In this document: piece by piece, positions 32,218 to 45,092 of the stretch
Numbering within the stretch: position 1 is the first letter of the stretch
Layout of the letters: the number at the start of each line of letters is the position of its first letter
Source of the DNA: Chrysoperla carnea
Lineage: Eukaryota > Arthropoda > Insecta > Neuroptera > Chrysopidae
Assembly (NCBI RefSeq): GCF_905475395.1
Contig: NC_058338.1
Location: 71,001,435-71,065,434, forward strand
Length of the DNA stretch: 64,000 nucleotides
Direction of reading: 5' to 3'
Translations under genes and position numbers: made by a program
The notes under the pieces: model-generated
Databases searched by the model: none
Seen by the model: the letters and a program-made list of their open reading frames with translations, nothing else
Told to the model about the DNA's origin: nothing

Positions 32218-33125
32218 ACAGGATGAGTCATTTTAATCTACACTGGCTAATAGGTCGTTTTTTAATTAGCCAATAAAGAAATAATCGAAACAAAAATTTT
32301 GTTTGAGTTTGATGGGGGGCATCATGTTCTGACATCAGATTGGACCTAGTTTTTCGGAATGCTTTAATAGCCATATTGAGATTGTAAACGGTAAGAGGTA
32401 AAATAACACTTTAAATTATAAAGTTGATCCTCATTAAAAAATTAACAATTTTAACGTTATCTTTCGGAGGAAATACGACAAAAAATATGTCATTATTGCA
32501 TTTAAGGTATTTCCAGCATGGTATTTGCAGTTTCTATGTTAAAGCAATGGTACAATTTTTTTTTCGACAGAATTTAACGAAAAATTAAATTTAAGAATTT
32601 AATAATGCTTACTATTAATTCCCAAAGTTTCAGAAATTTTGACCGTTTAAAATGGGAAATAATTATGCCAACGTCCCAATTTCGATCAATTTACGTCAAA
32701 ATTAATATCTCGAAAGTGAAAATTAATTTCTAAATTTTTTTTTTAGAATTTTATTGTATAAACATTTTTTTCTACTTTTTCTTCAATATATAATAATATC
32801 ATAAAAAATAGTTGGAGAGACCGGACATTTTACATGCTTTAAATGGGACATGACCCTCAAAATCGCGAACTTTGTCTTTAAATATCTCGCGATCTAAACG
32901 GTCAAAAATTATGAAATTTTAGGAATTCATAAATAAAGCTATTATAAACCCGAGAAAAAAAATTCGGCCAAATCTGTCGAAAAGTGATTTCATGCTGGTA
33001 CTACCTTAATCGATAGCAAATACGCTTAAAGTTAATCATGGACACCGGTGAATGTTCTCGGTGATTTGGATCCCTTGAAAATTTTGGCTAAAAGCATTTT
33101 TCCATAGTAAGAATGTTTTCCCTCG
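32218..33125 (+). repeat. Long-TIR repeat family A, copy 2, carrying a nested MITE
   Basis: Starts ACAGGATGAGTCATTTTAAT, the inverted counterpart of the right end of copy 1. It continues through CAGATTGGACCTAG, GTAAAATAACACTTTAAATT-like and ATATGTCATTATTGCATTTA blocks. After the MITE it resumes at TAATCGATAGCAAATACGCT. The right terminal repeat seems to be lost after the CATTTTTCCATAG block. Confidence 0.65.
32506..33005. mobile_element. TTAA-flanked 500-bp MITE, copy 1
   Basis: TTAA lies on each side (32,502-32,505 and 33,006-33,009). Inverted termini are GGTATTTCCAGCATGG and its partner CATGCTGGTACTACC (about 14 of 16 bases). Family A copy 1 (bases 171-205) shows the same flanks with a single TTAA and no insert, so the empty site is directly visible. 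The interior is partly palindromic (TTTTGACCGTTT near 32,640 and AAACGGTCAAAA near 32,895). TTAA duplication is typical of piggyBac, though the GGTA start differs from the usual CCC/CCT. Confidence 0.85.
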
Positions 33126-35849
33126 ATTGAATGCAATAAAGACATATTTTTAAGTCGCATCTTCGAGAATATTTCTCGGATATACTTGAAATTTGCTGAG
33201 AATATACTTAAATATATGTACATTTCGGAAATGGAAAAAAAACAAACAAAACAATGATTCTTCGAAAATTCTAGCTGAATATTATCCCTTAAAGAAAATA
33301 CACGAGTAACAAATTGCTAATTTCCTCGGACCATATGTATTTAGAAACAAAGATGTATAGCAATCGATAGCTATACGTATTTATTAGTCATAAATTATCA
33401 AACCACAATCAAAACACTAGAAAGTAGAAACATATGTAGCATAGGAGCGTAGGAGTATAGGAGGTAGATTGAGCAACAAGAAGGAGAATAAAATTTATTA
33501 TATAGAAAAAGTTTCTTTATTAATCCCATCTCTAAAATGGTTACAAATTGCTACTAATTGGCTCCAAGTTGTTATATTTTAACTGTACATACAATTCAAT
33601 TATATATATAATAGAATGAATTGTAACCGGCTATAAGTATGTAGAAGCCTTATTCTTTTAGAGTGTTTTAAGGAGTTATATCCAGTTGCGAGCACAAAAA
33701 AGCGAGTTTTTTTGGGACCATTTATTTTACATAAATATAAAAAACCGTATACAAATGGGACATGTATTTAATTTTAAGATCCCGTTGTCCGATTTAAAAA
33801 ATTTGGTATGGTGTACCGCTCTTGTAGGGGGACTTTCTCGAGGTCCACCAAAAAAAGATGTCTGGTGGCGAGCACCATATCTCTGGTTCAGATTATTCAA
33901 AATGAAAAAATTCAGAAAATTTCTTTAGTCGATATATGAATACAGTTATTAATCGAGGAATAGTCAATAGTACGATTTTTGACAAAATGGCGGCTTCCAA
34001 AAAAAAATAAATAAATAAATAAATTCAAAATTCTTCAAAAAATTTCCAACTTTAAAAAGGTCTAAAATATCGAAATAATTTTCAGAAATCTTAACCCTTC
34101 GATTAATACCTGGGGCGATTAATACTTTGAAAATGCTCTTTCGATAATAACGCGAATAAAGTTTTAAAAGACATTTACACTCATTCCAAAAATTTTGTTG
34201 TTGATGCGTTTATCTTCGTGATTGTTTATCGGATCAACTTGAAATTTTCAGAAAAATTTTATAGATATCGTAAGTTTTCCGAAATCATGTTCATCTCGTT
34301 GTTGTCTTAGATTATGGTGGTGGGGGTGTAAATACTGCTTCAAAATTATATTTTTTATATTTTGATCTGATCTGATGGATTTTTATTTAACCAACTAATT
34401 TTGTATCATACTTTATTTTTCGTATAAGTTATTAATTAAAATTAATTCTTGTGTGAAATATGGAAACCATGATAGTGCATTTTTGAAATTGATTAAAGAT
34501 GTTTAATTTGAACCATAGGTTTGAAAAATAGGACCCAAATTGAGTGGGATTTCATATTTGGATTATTAAAATTGGATAAAATTTGAGTCATCAAATTTTG
34601 GATTTTGATGACGTCATAGAGTTCAAAAAACTACTTTTTTTATATTCTTACTGAATCAAATCCGGTCTAAGAAATTTTTTTTTGTGAAATCCATTAACTA
34701 TGGGTCCTATTTTTGTGTTAAATTTTGCCCTTTTGCCCTATTCGCTAAATTTTGCCCTTGTGATATAGAAACTAGGATAGTGCATTTTTGAATTTGATTG
34801 AAGATACGTTTTTGATGATGGATTAGGAATATTTGACGCAAATATGATTTTAGACCAAAAATTTTATTTATAACTTAGAAAAAAGGCCCAATGAGCCAAA
34901 TCTCTCTAGGGGTAATAGGTAATAGGTAAGTTTGAAAAAATTAATGCGTAGAAAAAAATTATATGTATATCAATGTAGCGCACTGATCGTACGCTACATT
35001 CGCTTTTATACCAAGTATATATTAACATTTTTTGGATCGCATGGGGAGGGGGAGTGGGAAAATGCTCCTTTGTCCACTGATTAAAACGGATGCTAATACA
35101 GAGTATATGCGATTAAATGTTAACGATATCTTTAATATCACAATCTCAGCACACGGCTTACATCCTCATAACCATTTAGCACCCCCTCTATCGTTATACT
35201 ACTTATATACTTATATATAGAAACATTATAGGGAGTTGAAAAATAGATAGAAATTAAATGATTAAATAATCTTTTTTCAGATAGATATATAAAACTGTTC
35301 GTTCTATAGATAATTCAATCAAATGAGCTTACAGCTTATTCAAAGTTCGAAGTTTGTTCCTAAATTGTAATTTAATGAGTTATAAGCATGTTATATTTTC
35401 ATTCATATCATCATTTTTATAATATGAGAAAGAAGAAGAAATACTTTTCTAACTTGAATTAAAAGTATAATAATAAAATCTCTGTTATCTACTTCTGGCA
35501 TGTTATGCATTGATGTCAATAATGATTCTTAATTTTGTTGAACGAGTTTTCATACAAAAATTGTTTAGGTTTGGATTATAAAATTAAAAATTAGGTTGAA
35601 ATTAAGTTATTTTGAGAAAATATGAAAATTTTATAATATGATATGCAAATGACCTCTTAAATTAAGATTAACTTGACAGATTATTCGTCATTATAGTTTA
35701 GCTATTTTTTCATATACATTGATAATGGTCGAAAAACACTAATAATAGTTCAAAAATAATAAGTAATAAATAATAGTTAATAGTTTAAAACAGTAAACTA
35801 TTAAATATTATAATAGTTTAAAAAAAACTAATAATAGTTTAAAAAAACT
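33126..35849. other. AT-rich non-coding stretch
   Basis: Includes a short direct duplication (GATAGTGCATTTTTGAA at about 34,471 and 34,779), an AAAT microsatellite near 34,005, and G-rich runs near 33,826 and 35,041. No gene is supported. Confidence 0.4.
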
Positions 35850-36115
35850 TAAAAACACATTTGTAACTAGCTGAACTAAAAGGTAGAAAATAATTTTTTT
35901 TAATTCAAAAGAATCATTTAATCATAAAAAAGCGTGAGTTGCTAAATTTCAATTATTGTAAATATTTTATAAATAGATATTGGTAACTTTAAGTCAATAT
36001 AAAACATCTTTTAAAGCACGTCACGCTTTTTTACGTTAAAATGATTCTTTTGAATTTAAAGAAATTATTTTCTACGTCTTAATTCAGCTAGTACAAATAT
36101 TGCGTGTTTTTGAGT
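35850..36115. mobile_element. Palindromic foldback family F, copy 1
   Basis: AGTAGAAAATAATTT-type, TTCAAAAGAATCATTT and AAAAAAGCGTGA blocks on the left recur inverted on the right (TCACGCTTTTTT, AAATGATTCTTTTGAA, AAATTATTTTCTACG). Arms are about 100 bp around a roughly 60-bp loop. An ATGGTGGAAGCGC motif follows at about 36,199. A related copy lies at 50,578-50,722. No coding frame. Confidence 0.7.
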
Positions 36116-37452
36116 TTTTTGTTAAAAAACTAAAAAATAAACTAATATTTATTTTGTGTTTTTTAGACTATTATTTATTTATCAAAAATTCAGTAAAAAT
36201 ATGGTGGAAGCGCAAATAAATGTATATATTTTCAGATATGGAAATCGTTTTTCCTGATCAGGATAACCAAATGAACTTATTAAATTATTGTATTATCATC
36301 GATCCTTGATAAATAGGCCTAATTTCGAGTTAATCCGATGTTTTGAAGTTGGTCAAAATCATGTTCAAAGTTTCCGTTGTTAACTAACATTCTAACATTC
36401 TAACATACCCATATACTACGTATAAAGCTAATAAGAGCGTGTTAAAAAAAGTTAACGTGGACAAATAAAATAAAAATTCGTTCAGTTTCAAAAATTGTAC
36501 AATATGCTTAACATGACTCAGTTGGTTTATGGCGATTGACATAAATCCAAGAGACCCGGGATCGATTCCTGATATTTGTGTATTTTTTTTCAATTCGCTT
36601 CAATTGCAAAATTTAATAAACTAGCAAAAAATAATAAATAAAGTTAATGTGAACAAAAAAAAATTAATTTAGAATATTTTACTAAAAAAGATTTTATTTG
36701 AAAATCGAGTAGATGATGATATACGGTAAAAATTAGGTAATTTTGTGTATTTTTAACCTATCGTCGTCTATATTATGTCAAAAAATGATCATAATCAGCA
36801 TTCGGTTACAGTCGAATGCTTCTCCTTGATAACAACAGCTTTCAGACACGTCATTTTAAGAGTACTTATGAAATATAGGGATTGGTTAAGGCGGGTAGTA
36901 AAAGGGAGAGTGGGTTTTAGACTAGCTAAATAAATTCTAACACCGTTCTTGTGTGCAACTGATACTTTTTGCACCCGCAGCACAATATACTAATTACTCT
37001 AAAAGTTGATAGCCCCATGGAAATTTAATAAGCCTACGATAGGTTTTCGCATGTCTTTTTCCAATGAATCTGATAATTAGTTGGAAGCGTCAAAAATAAG
37101 TATTATTAGTTATGTATAAGATCAAAAATCCACGTACGAAAAAATTTTGTGAAGATTTCAAAGTTGGAAGTTTTTACTTACATGTGTTCTTTATGCCTTG
37201 TTGTACAGCGTATAGTATTTTTTACTGCATCCACAAGCTTGAAACTGATGGAGATCCATTTATTTTTTTATTATAACAGAGACGGATTATTACTAAATTT
37301 TTTACTGTGGGTTTAATCAAACATTTTCGGAGCATTGTGAAAGAGCAACCAAAAATTTTCTTTTGTAATAAGTCGTTCAACAGAACATAAAGAACACATT
37401 CACAAAGTTGCAATAAGCAAAAAGTGTTTTGGGCGCCGGTCAGTGGTTTATA
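36116..37452. mobile_element. Non-coding stretch with a tRNA-like SINE head
   Basis: At about 36,512-36,575, GACTCAGTTGGTTTATGGC (box A-like) and GGGATCGATTCCTG (box B-like) are followed by TGTATTTTTTTTC. The preceding AGTTAACGTGGACAAATAAA and AAAAATTCGTTCA resemble the sequence preceding the tRNA-like head at 53.3 kb, so both belong to one family. The remaining sequence shows no gene. Confidence 0.5.
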
Positions 37453-37900
37453 AAAGGTGATCCAATTCTATTTTCATAATTTTGCAACTTTGTAAATTAG
37501 AAAGCTGTGAAAATTATCGATTCAAAATGAATCGTTTAACTAACGCTCAGCGTTTAAAAATAGTTCAGTTATTCTAACGAAATATCAACTATATAAGAAC
37601 AGTGTAGGTATAGACTTTTAAGAGAAGATTATGGTCAATCTAATTTTAATCGTCTACTGAGCGAACAGTTGGCAATATTGTAGAAAAATCGTGTTAACTG
37701 GAAGCATTGGAGGTAGGTTAAGTCGTGTGTATCATAGCGTGCTTTCATCCTGGAACATTACTTTTGTGAGTAATAGTGCAGCGGAAGAGCCAGAATAATG
37801 AATTATATTTAATATTCGATTAATAAAGTATAACAAAGATATTATAAATTTTTTTTAAATTAAAGTTTGCATTAATGAACCTTATTATTGGATCACCCTT
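37453..37900 (+). mobile_element. Internally deleted mariner-like element, TA-flanked
   Basis: The termini AAAGGTGATCCAAT and ATTGGATCACCCTT are inverted with one mismatch and flanked by TA (37,451-37,452 and 37,901-37,902). A decayed transposase start lies inside (next entry). At 448 bp, against about 1.3 kb for an autonomous mariner, most of the transposase is missing. Confidence 0.8.
37527..37740 (+). pseudogene. Mariner-type transposase N-terminal relic
   Basis: The ATG at 37,527 opens MNRLTNAQRLKIVQLF, the first helix-turn-helix start of many insect mariner-like transposases. A stop follows at once. A second frame continues with REDYGQSNFNRLLSEQ, matching the conserved FR-x-YG-x-H/N-N-R segment. 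Stops and a frameshift follow, and the catalytic region is absent. Confidence 0.7.
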
Positions 37901-37902
37901 TA

Positions 37903-39588
37903 TTTCTATATTACTTTATACTTTCTATATTAATAATAATTTGCATTAGAAAAAAAAAAAAAAAATGAAGGTATTCTCAACGAGCAAAAGTTATTTGGCT
38001 CCCAAAAGTTACAAACACCTTCTGGAATTGCGTAAATTCGGATTGCACGCATTTAGGACCAAAAGATGCCTGCTGGAAATTAATTCTTCGAAAATTTTAA
38101 TTTAATTGGCCAATTAACATTTTTGGTAATAATGTAAATTTTTATAATTAAATTTTTTTTTTTAAATTTCTTTTAGACGTTTTTAATTGATTTCTATATA
38201 ATAAGTTCTTTTAATAAATAATTATCTTTAAATATGTACATTTTTTTTACTTAGTTTGAGTGCCTTCCTGTTACAAGACGTTTGTCAAATTACTTTTTAA
38301 CTTATACTACCGGTCTCTTTAAAATATTTAACCATATTCATCCTGAATACACGCTCACACAACACAAACATGCATGTTTTTTTGTTGCCTATAAGTTAAA
38401 GAGTTTTATTGATAAATAAACAAGCTCCTGACAGACGGACGTGACAGGCGGACAGTAGTGTGTGATTGTGAGTTTCCTGTAGTAAAAATAGGCCTAGAGC
38501 TTGGTGTAGTATTTGACAGCCAATTCAGAACAATTTAGAAGTAGTATATAATAAAGTTTTCCTGTAAGCTAATTTTCATAGCCAAGGGTTTTCTTTTGAG
38601 ATGCCTGGTAAATTTTTGTTTTTAAGACAACACTGGTCAAATTGATGAACAAATTAATGGTAAAGGCAATTGAATAAAAAAAATTTTAAAGCTGGAGATA
38701 CTCAACTTAAAATATCAAGCTTTTATTAATAATAAAAGCTTGACTTAAATTTTTAAGTCATGTATGAGTGATAGAAATAATAATTAAAGCTTTAAAAAGT
38801 TTTTTTTAATATTTTTAATTATAAACTAAAAAGGAATATATATTAATTATGGTGGAAGCGTTGGTAAAAATGCTTTCATAAAAATACATGGTCATCCGAT
38901 TATTCTCGCATTACTCTCAACAAACTCTTTTTGTCAAAGTTTTGTGGCGTCAAAATTTAGAAATACTCCTAGCTCGAACTATATTTATGAGGTTTTTGTA
39001 GGTTTAAGGCGTATTCATGCTCGCTGTCTTACAGTTCTTATCTGTGTAACGTTTATTAAGTGCCACCGCACGCGTCATTTTATTAAAAATTATTTTGAAT
39101 GGACGGAACGGGTTTTACATATGTGATCACATATGACAAGGACGTGGAGGGGATCAAAAATTCTTTAAATGTGTCTGACGAAATAAATGAATGGTTCCTT
39201 ATTTGAACATCCTCCTATCAATGGATATTAAATAAGCTTCAAGCGGGACAAAAAAAAATACATACATGTCCTTTGATAGACAAATCCAAAACTAGGAAAT
39301 TTCTGTAGAAGAAAAATTTGTTAGGCCTGATTTTAAATACAGCTTCTCGAATTTGTAGCCGTTCTAAAACGATTGTCAAATACTGTACCTGGCCCGAGAT
39401 CTGTACAGTATACAATCTGTTTTGTAATACAACACAGCACCTATTTGTAACAAAATTAGTTTTTCCACCTTGTATATACATATACAACATGCTTTTGATA
39501 CCATACCTAAACCTACACCTCTCAAGGTGTTAATGGGGGCTACCTTCATTGATTTCGTACGTCATAACAAACTTCAGTTACTATAGAG
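37903..39588. repeat. AT-rich non-coding stretch with a 29-bp palindrome
   Basis: At 38,715-38,743, TCAAGCTTTTATT is perfectly inverted around AAT, inside a larger AT-rich foldback region that ends near another ATGGTGGAAGCG motif (38,850). No gene is supported. The plus and minus frames near 39.2-39.5 kb are mutual shadows. Confidence 0.45.
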
Positions 39589-40993
39589 CCGCGATTCTAA
39601 ACCTTTTTTGACACGCGATCCAATATTTATTTTGAAATAGATATTGCGACCCAATTCTTATATACTTAAAATTTAACCTTTTATTATTCAATCGAAATTT
39701 GTCGAAGTGTTTTCATTATTATATTCAATTAATTCCATTCATTAATTTATTCATTTCGAACATTAATTTTCTTAAATAGTTTTTTCTGTTTTATTTTTAT
39801 TTTACAATGTTTTTATAGAATGGCTTTCCGATGTGACAATCGCAGGACATATGTGAAATAGAGGATAATCGTGACGCCGAATTGGTCATATTACCCATAA
39901 AAATGTAAAACTAGACTTGATTCCATGACAATATTTGAAGGGGTTAAAAAGCGAAGAAGTTATAAGAAATTAGAGATTACATTCAAAAGTGTCCATCTAC
40001 TTTTGGCAAAATAAATTTTTGGGGTGGGTATCTTACTCTCTGTTTAATTAGGCATTTTAAACGTTCATATCTTGCATACTAGTAAAGATTTTAAAAAACC
40101 AACTTCACTTTTCTATTCATAAAGTGAGGATTCTTCATCTGAAGTGATAAAAAATATTTAGTCCGATCCCCAATTGAATTTCATTGGAAAGAAAGATACA
40201 CTGGATATGTACTTTCAGGATTCCGAGCACTCCAAGCTTTTTTGGATTGTCACATATATGTTACTCAAGAGGATTATTTATTTGTTACTTTTTAGTACAC
40301 AAAAATTTTACAAAACTTTATCAAAATTTTTTTTTTCATAATTTAAAGCTTAGTCGCTTATAAAATATACCGTACGATTCTATTGAGAATTCGGCTTCGC
40401 TAATTACGTCCAAAACAAGATTTTATATAAATATTATCAAAGATAATAATTGAGAACTCGATAGGGTATTTCGAATGAAATTTTAGTTTTTTCCCAATTT
40501 ACTGGACCAATTTTTGTGTTATGTAAATACGCATTTCAGCCTTCATGTCGTCGTTATCAGTATGAATTATATAATCGTAATACCCTTCTAGTGTATGTTA
40601 CTCGTTGTTTATTTTGTGTATGAATCGAGATTATAGCTATCATGAAAGCAAAAATATGTTAAGGGCAATTTTGAGACTAAGAAGCTTGAATGTAGTCATT
40701 GATTTCCTTGAAATCCGTTCTCTGGGCCAATGAAAAATTCTTTGCTCGTTGTTGAAAATATTTCGCTTTTTAGTCCACAACTTTTACATGTTAAATTATT
40801 CTACATATATCGCTTATAGATACATGTATCGTTATTCGTCAGTGTGATAAATCAAAGGCAAAAGTTGACTAACTATATTTTATTCCTCCGAGATTTGAAG
40901 GACAAGGATAGTTTTTCAAATTTCCATAAGTCTTGTACCGTGGTTCTTTAACTCTCTTAAATTGGGTCGTGATCCAAAGGTTGAGAAATGCTG
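39589..40993. mobile_element. Old hAT-like element with TTCTnAACC termini
   Basis: The left end CCGCGATTCTAAACCTTTTT and the reverse complement of the right end (CAGCATTTCTCAACCTTT) agree at about 80 percent of positions, followed on both sides by a GACACGCGATCC / GATCACGACCC block. Ends of the CAGnGGTTCTCAACC type belong to hAT elements. No convincing 8-bp duplication or transposase frame remains over 1.4 kb, so the call rests on the termini. Confidence 0.5.
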
Positions 40994-41716
40994 CCTACAA
41001 TAAATATTAACAATATAATACTTATGCTGGTTGTTCTTGATATCAATGTTTACTAAAGCATTATAACAAATTTAAATTAGATTATCAGATCGGAATTATT
41101 GTTAGAAAATAATTAGAAAGGTCATTACATTGTGTTTTCAAAACATTATGCTTTTCCTATGTCTTAAAATTTAAACATATTTTATTTTACTAGTAGAACA
41201 AGAGGTCGTTATATTCTATTCTGTCTCCTAGAATATTAGTATATCATAAACTGTATTGAAATAAATTAGAAACTTTTGTGGAAACTTAACTTTGTGTTCG
41301 ATTGTAAGAGGAACATCTGGCAATCGAGTTTTCGACTATTTTCGATTAGTTAATTATGTTGAAATTTAAAAATATTTTCATCTATTATCTTAATGCAAAA
41401 AATTACGAACAAATGGAGCTTCATAAGTTAAAAAAATTCCATGGTAACGGAATTTATGGTTAGGAACGCATAATTTTTAGAACTTCGCGTTGTTAAAAAT
41501 GGCGATTGTTTATGAGAAAAAAAGCAGAAATTTCACTTGAAAAATAGTAATTTTATAAAAATAAATACATTGAGACAACAACTTTTTGGAAGTCTTGTTG
41601 TCTCTTTGAAAGAGACACATTTTCGCGGCTAAATATCATCTTATGAGATAATTTTGAATGAAGAAATAATTTAGTGCAATTTATTATATTTTACTTCCCG
41701 GGAAGCTATTCTAATT
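40994..41716. other. AT-rich non-coding stretch
   Basis: No supported gene or bounded repeat. TCTTGTTGTCTCTTTGAAAG and GAGACAACAAC near 41,574-41,610 form a short imperfect hairpin. Confidence 0.4.
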
Positions 41717-41945
41717 TGTCCGATTTTCGAAATCGAAATTTTCAACATATATTTTTGTTTCCAGGCTAGAACAATCCTGATACGTACGTTCGTGGTCTTT
41801 TTTTCGTCATCGATATCGCGCGAACAAAAAATTATATCGACTTCGATCAGGTGTCAACCGAAACGGATTAACAAAAATATGATCCGAAAAGAATTTCATA
41901 ATATTCGGTCAGATTTTTATTTTTTTTTTTAATTTAACAAAAAAA
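41717..41945. repeat. Dispersed repeat family D, copy 2
   Basis: Shares GTCCGATTTTCGAAATCG, ATCGATATCGCGCGAACAAA and ATATGATCCGAAAAGAATTT with the 15.1-kb copy but lacks about 100 bp of the interior. Confidence 0.6.
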
Positions 41946-43840
41946 AATTGGAAAGTTATAATTAAAAATAAATGGATCTTGATTTTTTTTTGATCTATCT
42001 CAACATAGTCATGTACATCAAATGTATAGAATTTTTATACAAATACATATTCTACGAGACAGACCTTAATGTCATGACCTAACTCTGTGTACACCGTAGC
42101 AATTGAAGGTAGCAATCAAGCGCAAGCGTTAATAACTGGCGCCTATCGACGGCATGGCGGTGAAGTTGTTTCGTATCGTCAATACACGACGACAATCAGT
42201 AGACAACGACTTGTTGTGGAAAATGGATTTACATTAGCCATTTCAATGTGCTATATGGAAAATTATATTTTATCGTTAATCAACTGTTTAATTAATCATA
42301 TAGTATAGTCGTAGAGTGAAACCGTATTAAATTATTCAAAATAATTAGTGAATGATTTATGGTGTAATCATTTTGGGAAATTTAATTGGGAATAGCCGAG
42401 AGCCATTCGTTATGAGTTGATTTTCCAAATTTTCTTTTTTCAAATAAACAATTAGTGCGATAGTGTATAACGTCTACATAGTTTTGCGAAATTGTTGAAT
42501 GTGTATTAATGGGTTACCATCAACATGTATACATTCGAACGTAAATTTTTGTGGAAATCAGGTCTTCAGACATTATGGTAAGATATTTATTTACAAAATA
42601 AAAATCAACAATTTGATTTTATTAAAAGTACAACAAATTCTCTCACAATTTATATGTTATATATTCAAAAAAAGGCGTATGTGTTAAGGAATACAGGTAT
42701 ATTCATTGACTTTTCTAAAAACCGTTTGTATTCACCTGGGGATTATAAAAAATTTTATTTTATTTCTACTGGAAAATGTTAAAATAATAATTTTGTTTAC
42801 ACTTGGGAAAGTGGATTTTCGAGTTGAATCAATGAAGCTTTAAAAGTATTTATCAAAACTTTTGATAGTATATTTACAAGTATTTGTTTATGAGGAGCAT
42901 CAAATTTTTGTGTACCAAGTTATGGACATTTTAGTGGTAATTTAATAAATCATTTTGGTATACTTTTCCACGTTAATTGGCACTCCAATTGGTTTCCCAG
43001 AAAATTAAAGAGAAAAATAATTTGAATTTTTATGTAGCAAGAAACCCATTTCAAAATAAAATATATTAAGGGGAGGGGGAATAAGAGTTTTTATAAAATT
43101 ATATGATGATAAGGACTATAATTTGAAAATAGAAGCCTGTCCAAAATTGAAGGATTTATTCAACTCAATCCACGGAAGGAAAACTTCCGTATACGAAATA
43201 TTATTAATTTAATTTTTAATCGACTTAAAAAAGAGTAAAATTCACCACAATTTTAAAATGAATGTTTAGTTCTGTCTTCACGTGGGGATGGAAAAAGCAA
43301 ATTTTATGTGATAGGTGGTGCTTTTGAAAGGATTCATGCCGACATTCATCTGAAGTTGGTGAAGGAAAACTTCTTTAGCCGGCTACTTCGTTATTTTTCA
43401 TGCAATGACAACTTAATCGGATAACCGTCGAGGCATAAAGCCAGCGTACACCTTTTGACTTAATGTCAAAGTCCTAAATTTGTATGTACGAAATCCTTGA
43501 CTAGTAATAGCGCTATTCAGAAAGAAAGTAAGAAGAATGAAGGTAAATTAAAAACATATGATACCTCCGGAATGTATTCTATAATCAATCCAGTATGTTG
43601 ACCAGCACAGAAATTCTGTCTGCTGATCGGTTAATAAAGTCATGTTACCATATAGTAACCTAAGCTGGTCAGTGTGATGGTCAGAGCGCATGTCTTGCAA
43701 AACAGATATCTGTTATACAACATCTTAAAATTACAATTTTAGGGGTGTAAGGTGACGAACACACTGTTTTGTCGAAAGTTTGTGATTTACCTCGTAGCCA
43801 GGCTTCATTTCAGACTTGCAATGTAAATTTGAAATAAGTT
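41946..43840. other. Non-coding stretch with one GC-richer open segment
   Basis: Around 42,087-42,230 the base composition is more balanced, and one plus-strand frame stays open for 73 codons. It has no recognisable domain and no splice context that convinces. The rest is AT-rich. Confidence 0.35.
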
Positions 43841-43891
43841 CCATGGCCGATTTGTTATACCAAGAAGCACCATGGCCGTTTTGTTATACCA
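43841..43891. repeat. Short direct duplication, 22-bp units
   Basis: CCATGGCCGATTTGTTATAC (from 43,841) recurs as CCATGGCCGTTTTGTTATAC (from 43,870) with one change, separated by 7 bp. Confidence 0.7.
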
Positions 43892-44869
43892 ATTCTTCAG
43901 AAATGATGGCCAGAACGTTGTTCAACGGATGCACTTAACTGGATTCAATAAGTATCAACAAAAATCAATTACACACGAAAAGACTCAAAAATATTTTTGT
44001 ATATTTTGAAACAGAATTCCTAGAAGTATTCAGTATAGAGTTGGACAAATCTACTTTGAAAGAAACAGATGTATCAAACAGATCATACTATAAAAAGGTC
44101 CTTAAAGATTTACTTCTTATTCAAATTTTCTACGATGTTAAATCTGAACTAATGATTAGTGACACTGAATGAATTACCTCGAAATCATCCACAACATCAT
44201 ACAGTCTAGAATAGTTATAGAACTTAAGTGATACAACTGTGTTAATAAATTATTCAATGTCCTGCATCATCCTCAGGGGATATGTTTGCAAATACGTGTA
44301 CAAATTTGAGTATTTTCAACCATTGATTATAGGTATCTAACATATACCTTGTCTACTATATAGCGTGTCTAGAATTATGTGCTCCACCTTTTTATACCTA
44401 TATATTAAAAATGGCTACACAAATTTAGAAAACGTAAAATCCTGTATTCCATTTTTTTAACCAACTGCTTAGTGCTGTGTAGTATAACTCATTTCCCGAT
44501 TTTCATCTAAAAAAGACCACAGACTAGTGGTATGCGGTAATTTCTTACAAACATCTAATTAGCACTCAACTACCATGTTTAATTTATACCTAATTAAGCA
44601 TTCGTTCTAGTTTTAGGGACTACACAATTTTACGATCCTGACCGTTTAGCACTTAAAAAAGCACCTATTTGTGTTTCCTTAATATTCATTATTTCATTAT
44701 TGTTTTGATTGCATGGCATTAACTGACAGAGCACTTATTCTCTGACTTTGGTACCTAATTAGAACCTAAAAAGTACCTAATTTTTGTATTTTTTGAATGT
44801 GATTTCATACTTTGCGTTGCTGGCGTGACAGAGCTGACGAGAGTTGGGAAAGAAATTATATAAAACATT
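43892..44869. other. AT-rich non-coding stretch
   Basis: No gene, RNA or repeat with clear limits is seen. Confidence 0.4.
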
Positions 44870-45015
44870 GGCGTTATTTACAATACATTATAGCGTAGTT
44901 TACAATACTGTGTAGTAAATAACGCCATAGTATTGTAAATAACCCCAAGAGTGTATTGTAAGTATTGCTTTAGTATTGTAAATACCGCCATAGTGTTTTG
45001 TAATTAACGCCATAT
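44870..45015. repeat. Minisatellite-like array of a TATTGTAAATAACGCCATAG motif
   Basis: About five degenerate units of 20-23 bp carry TATTGTAAATAACGCC or close variants in tandem on the plus strand from 44,905. An inverted copy (GGCGTTATTTACAATA) sits at the left edge, so the array can also fold back. Confidence 0.65.
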
Positions 45016-45092
45016 ATCATACCAACATTGTAATAAACGTTATGAATTTCGTACCGTGTATAATATAATTACTTAAAAAGTGATTAATATTA

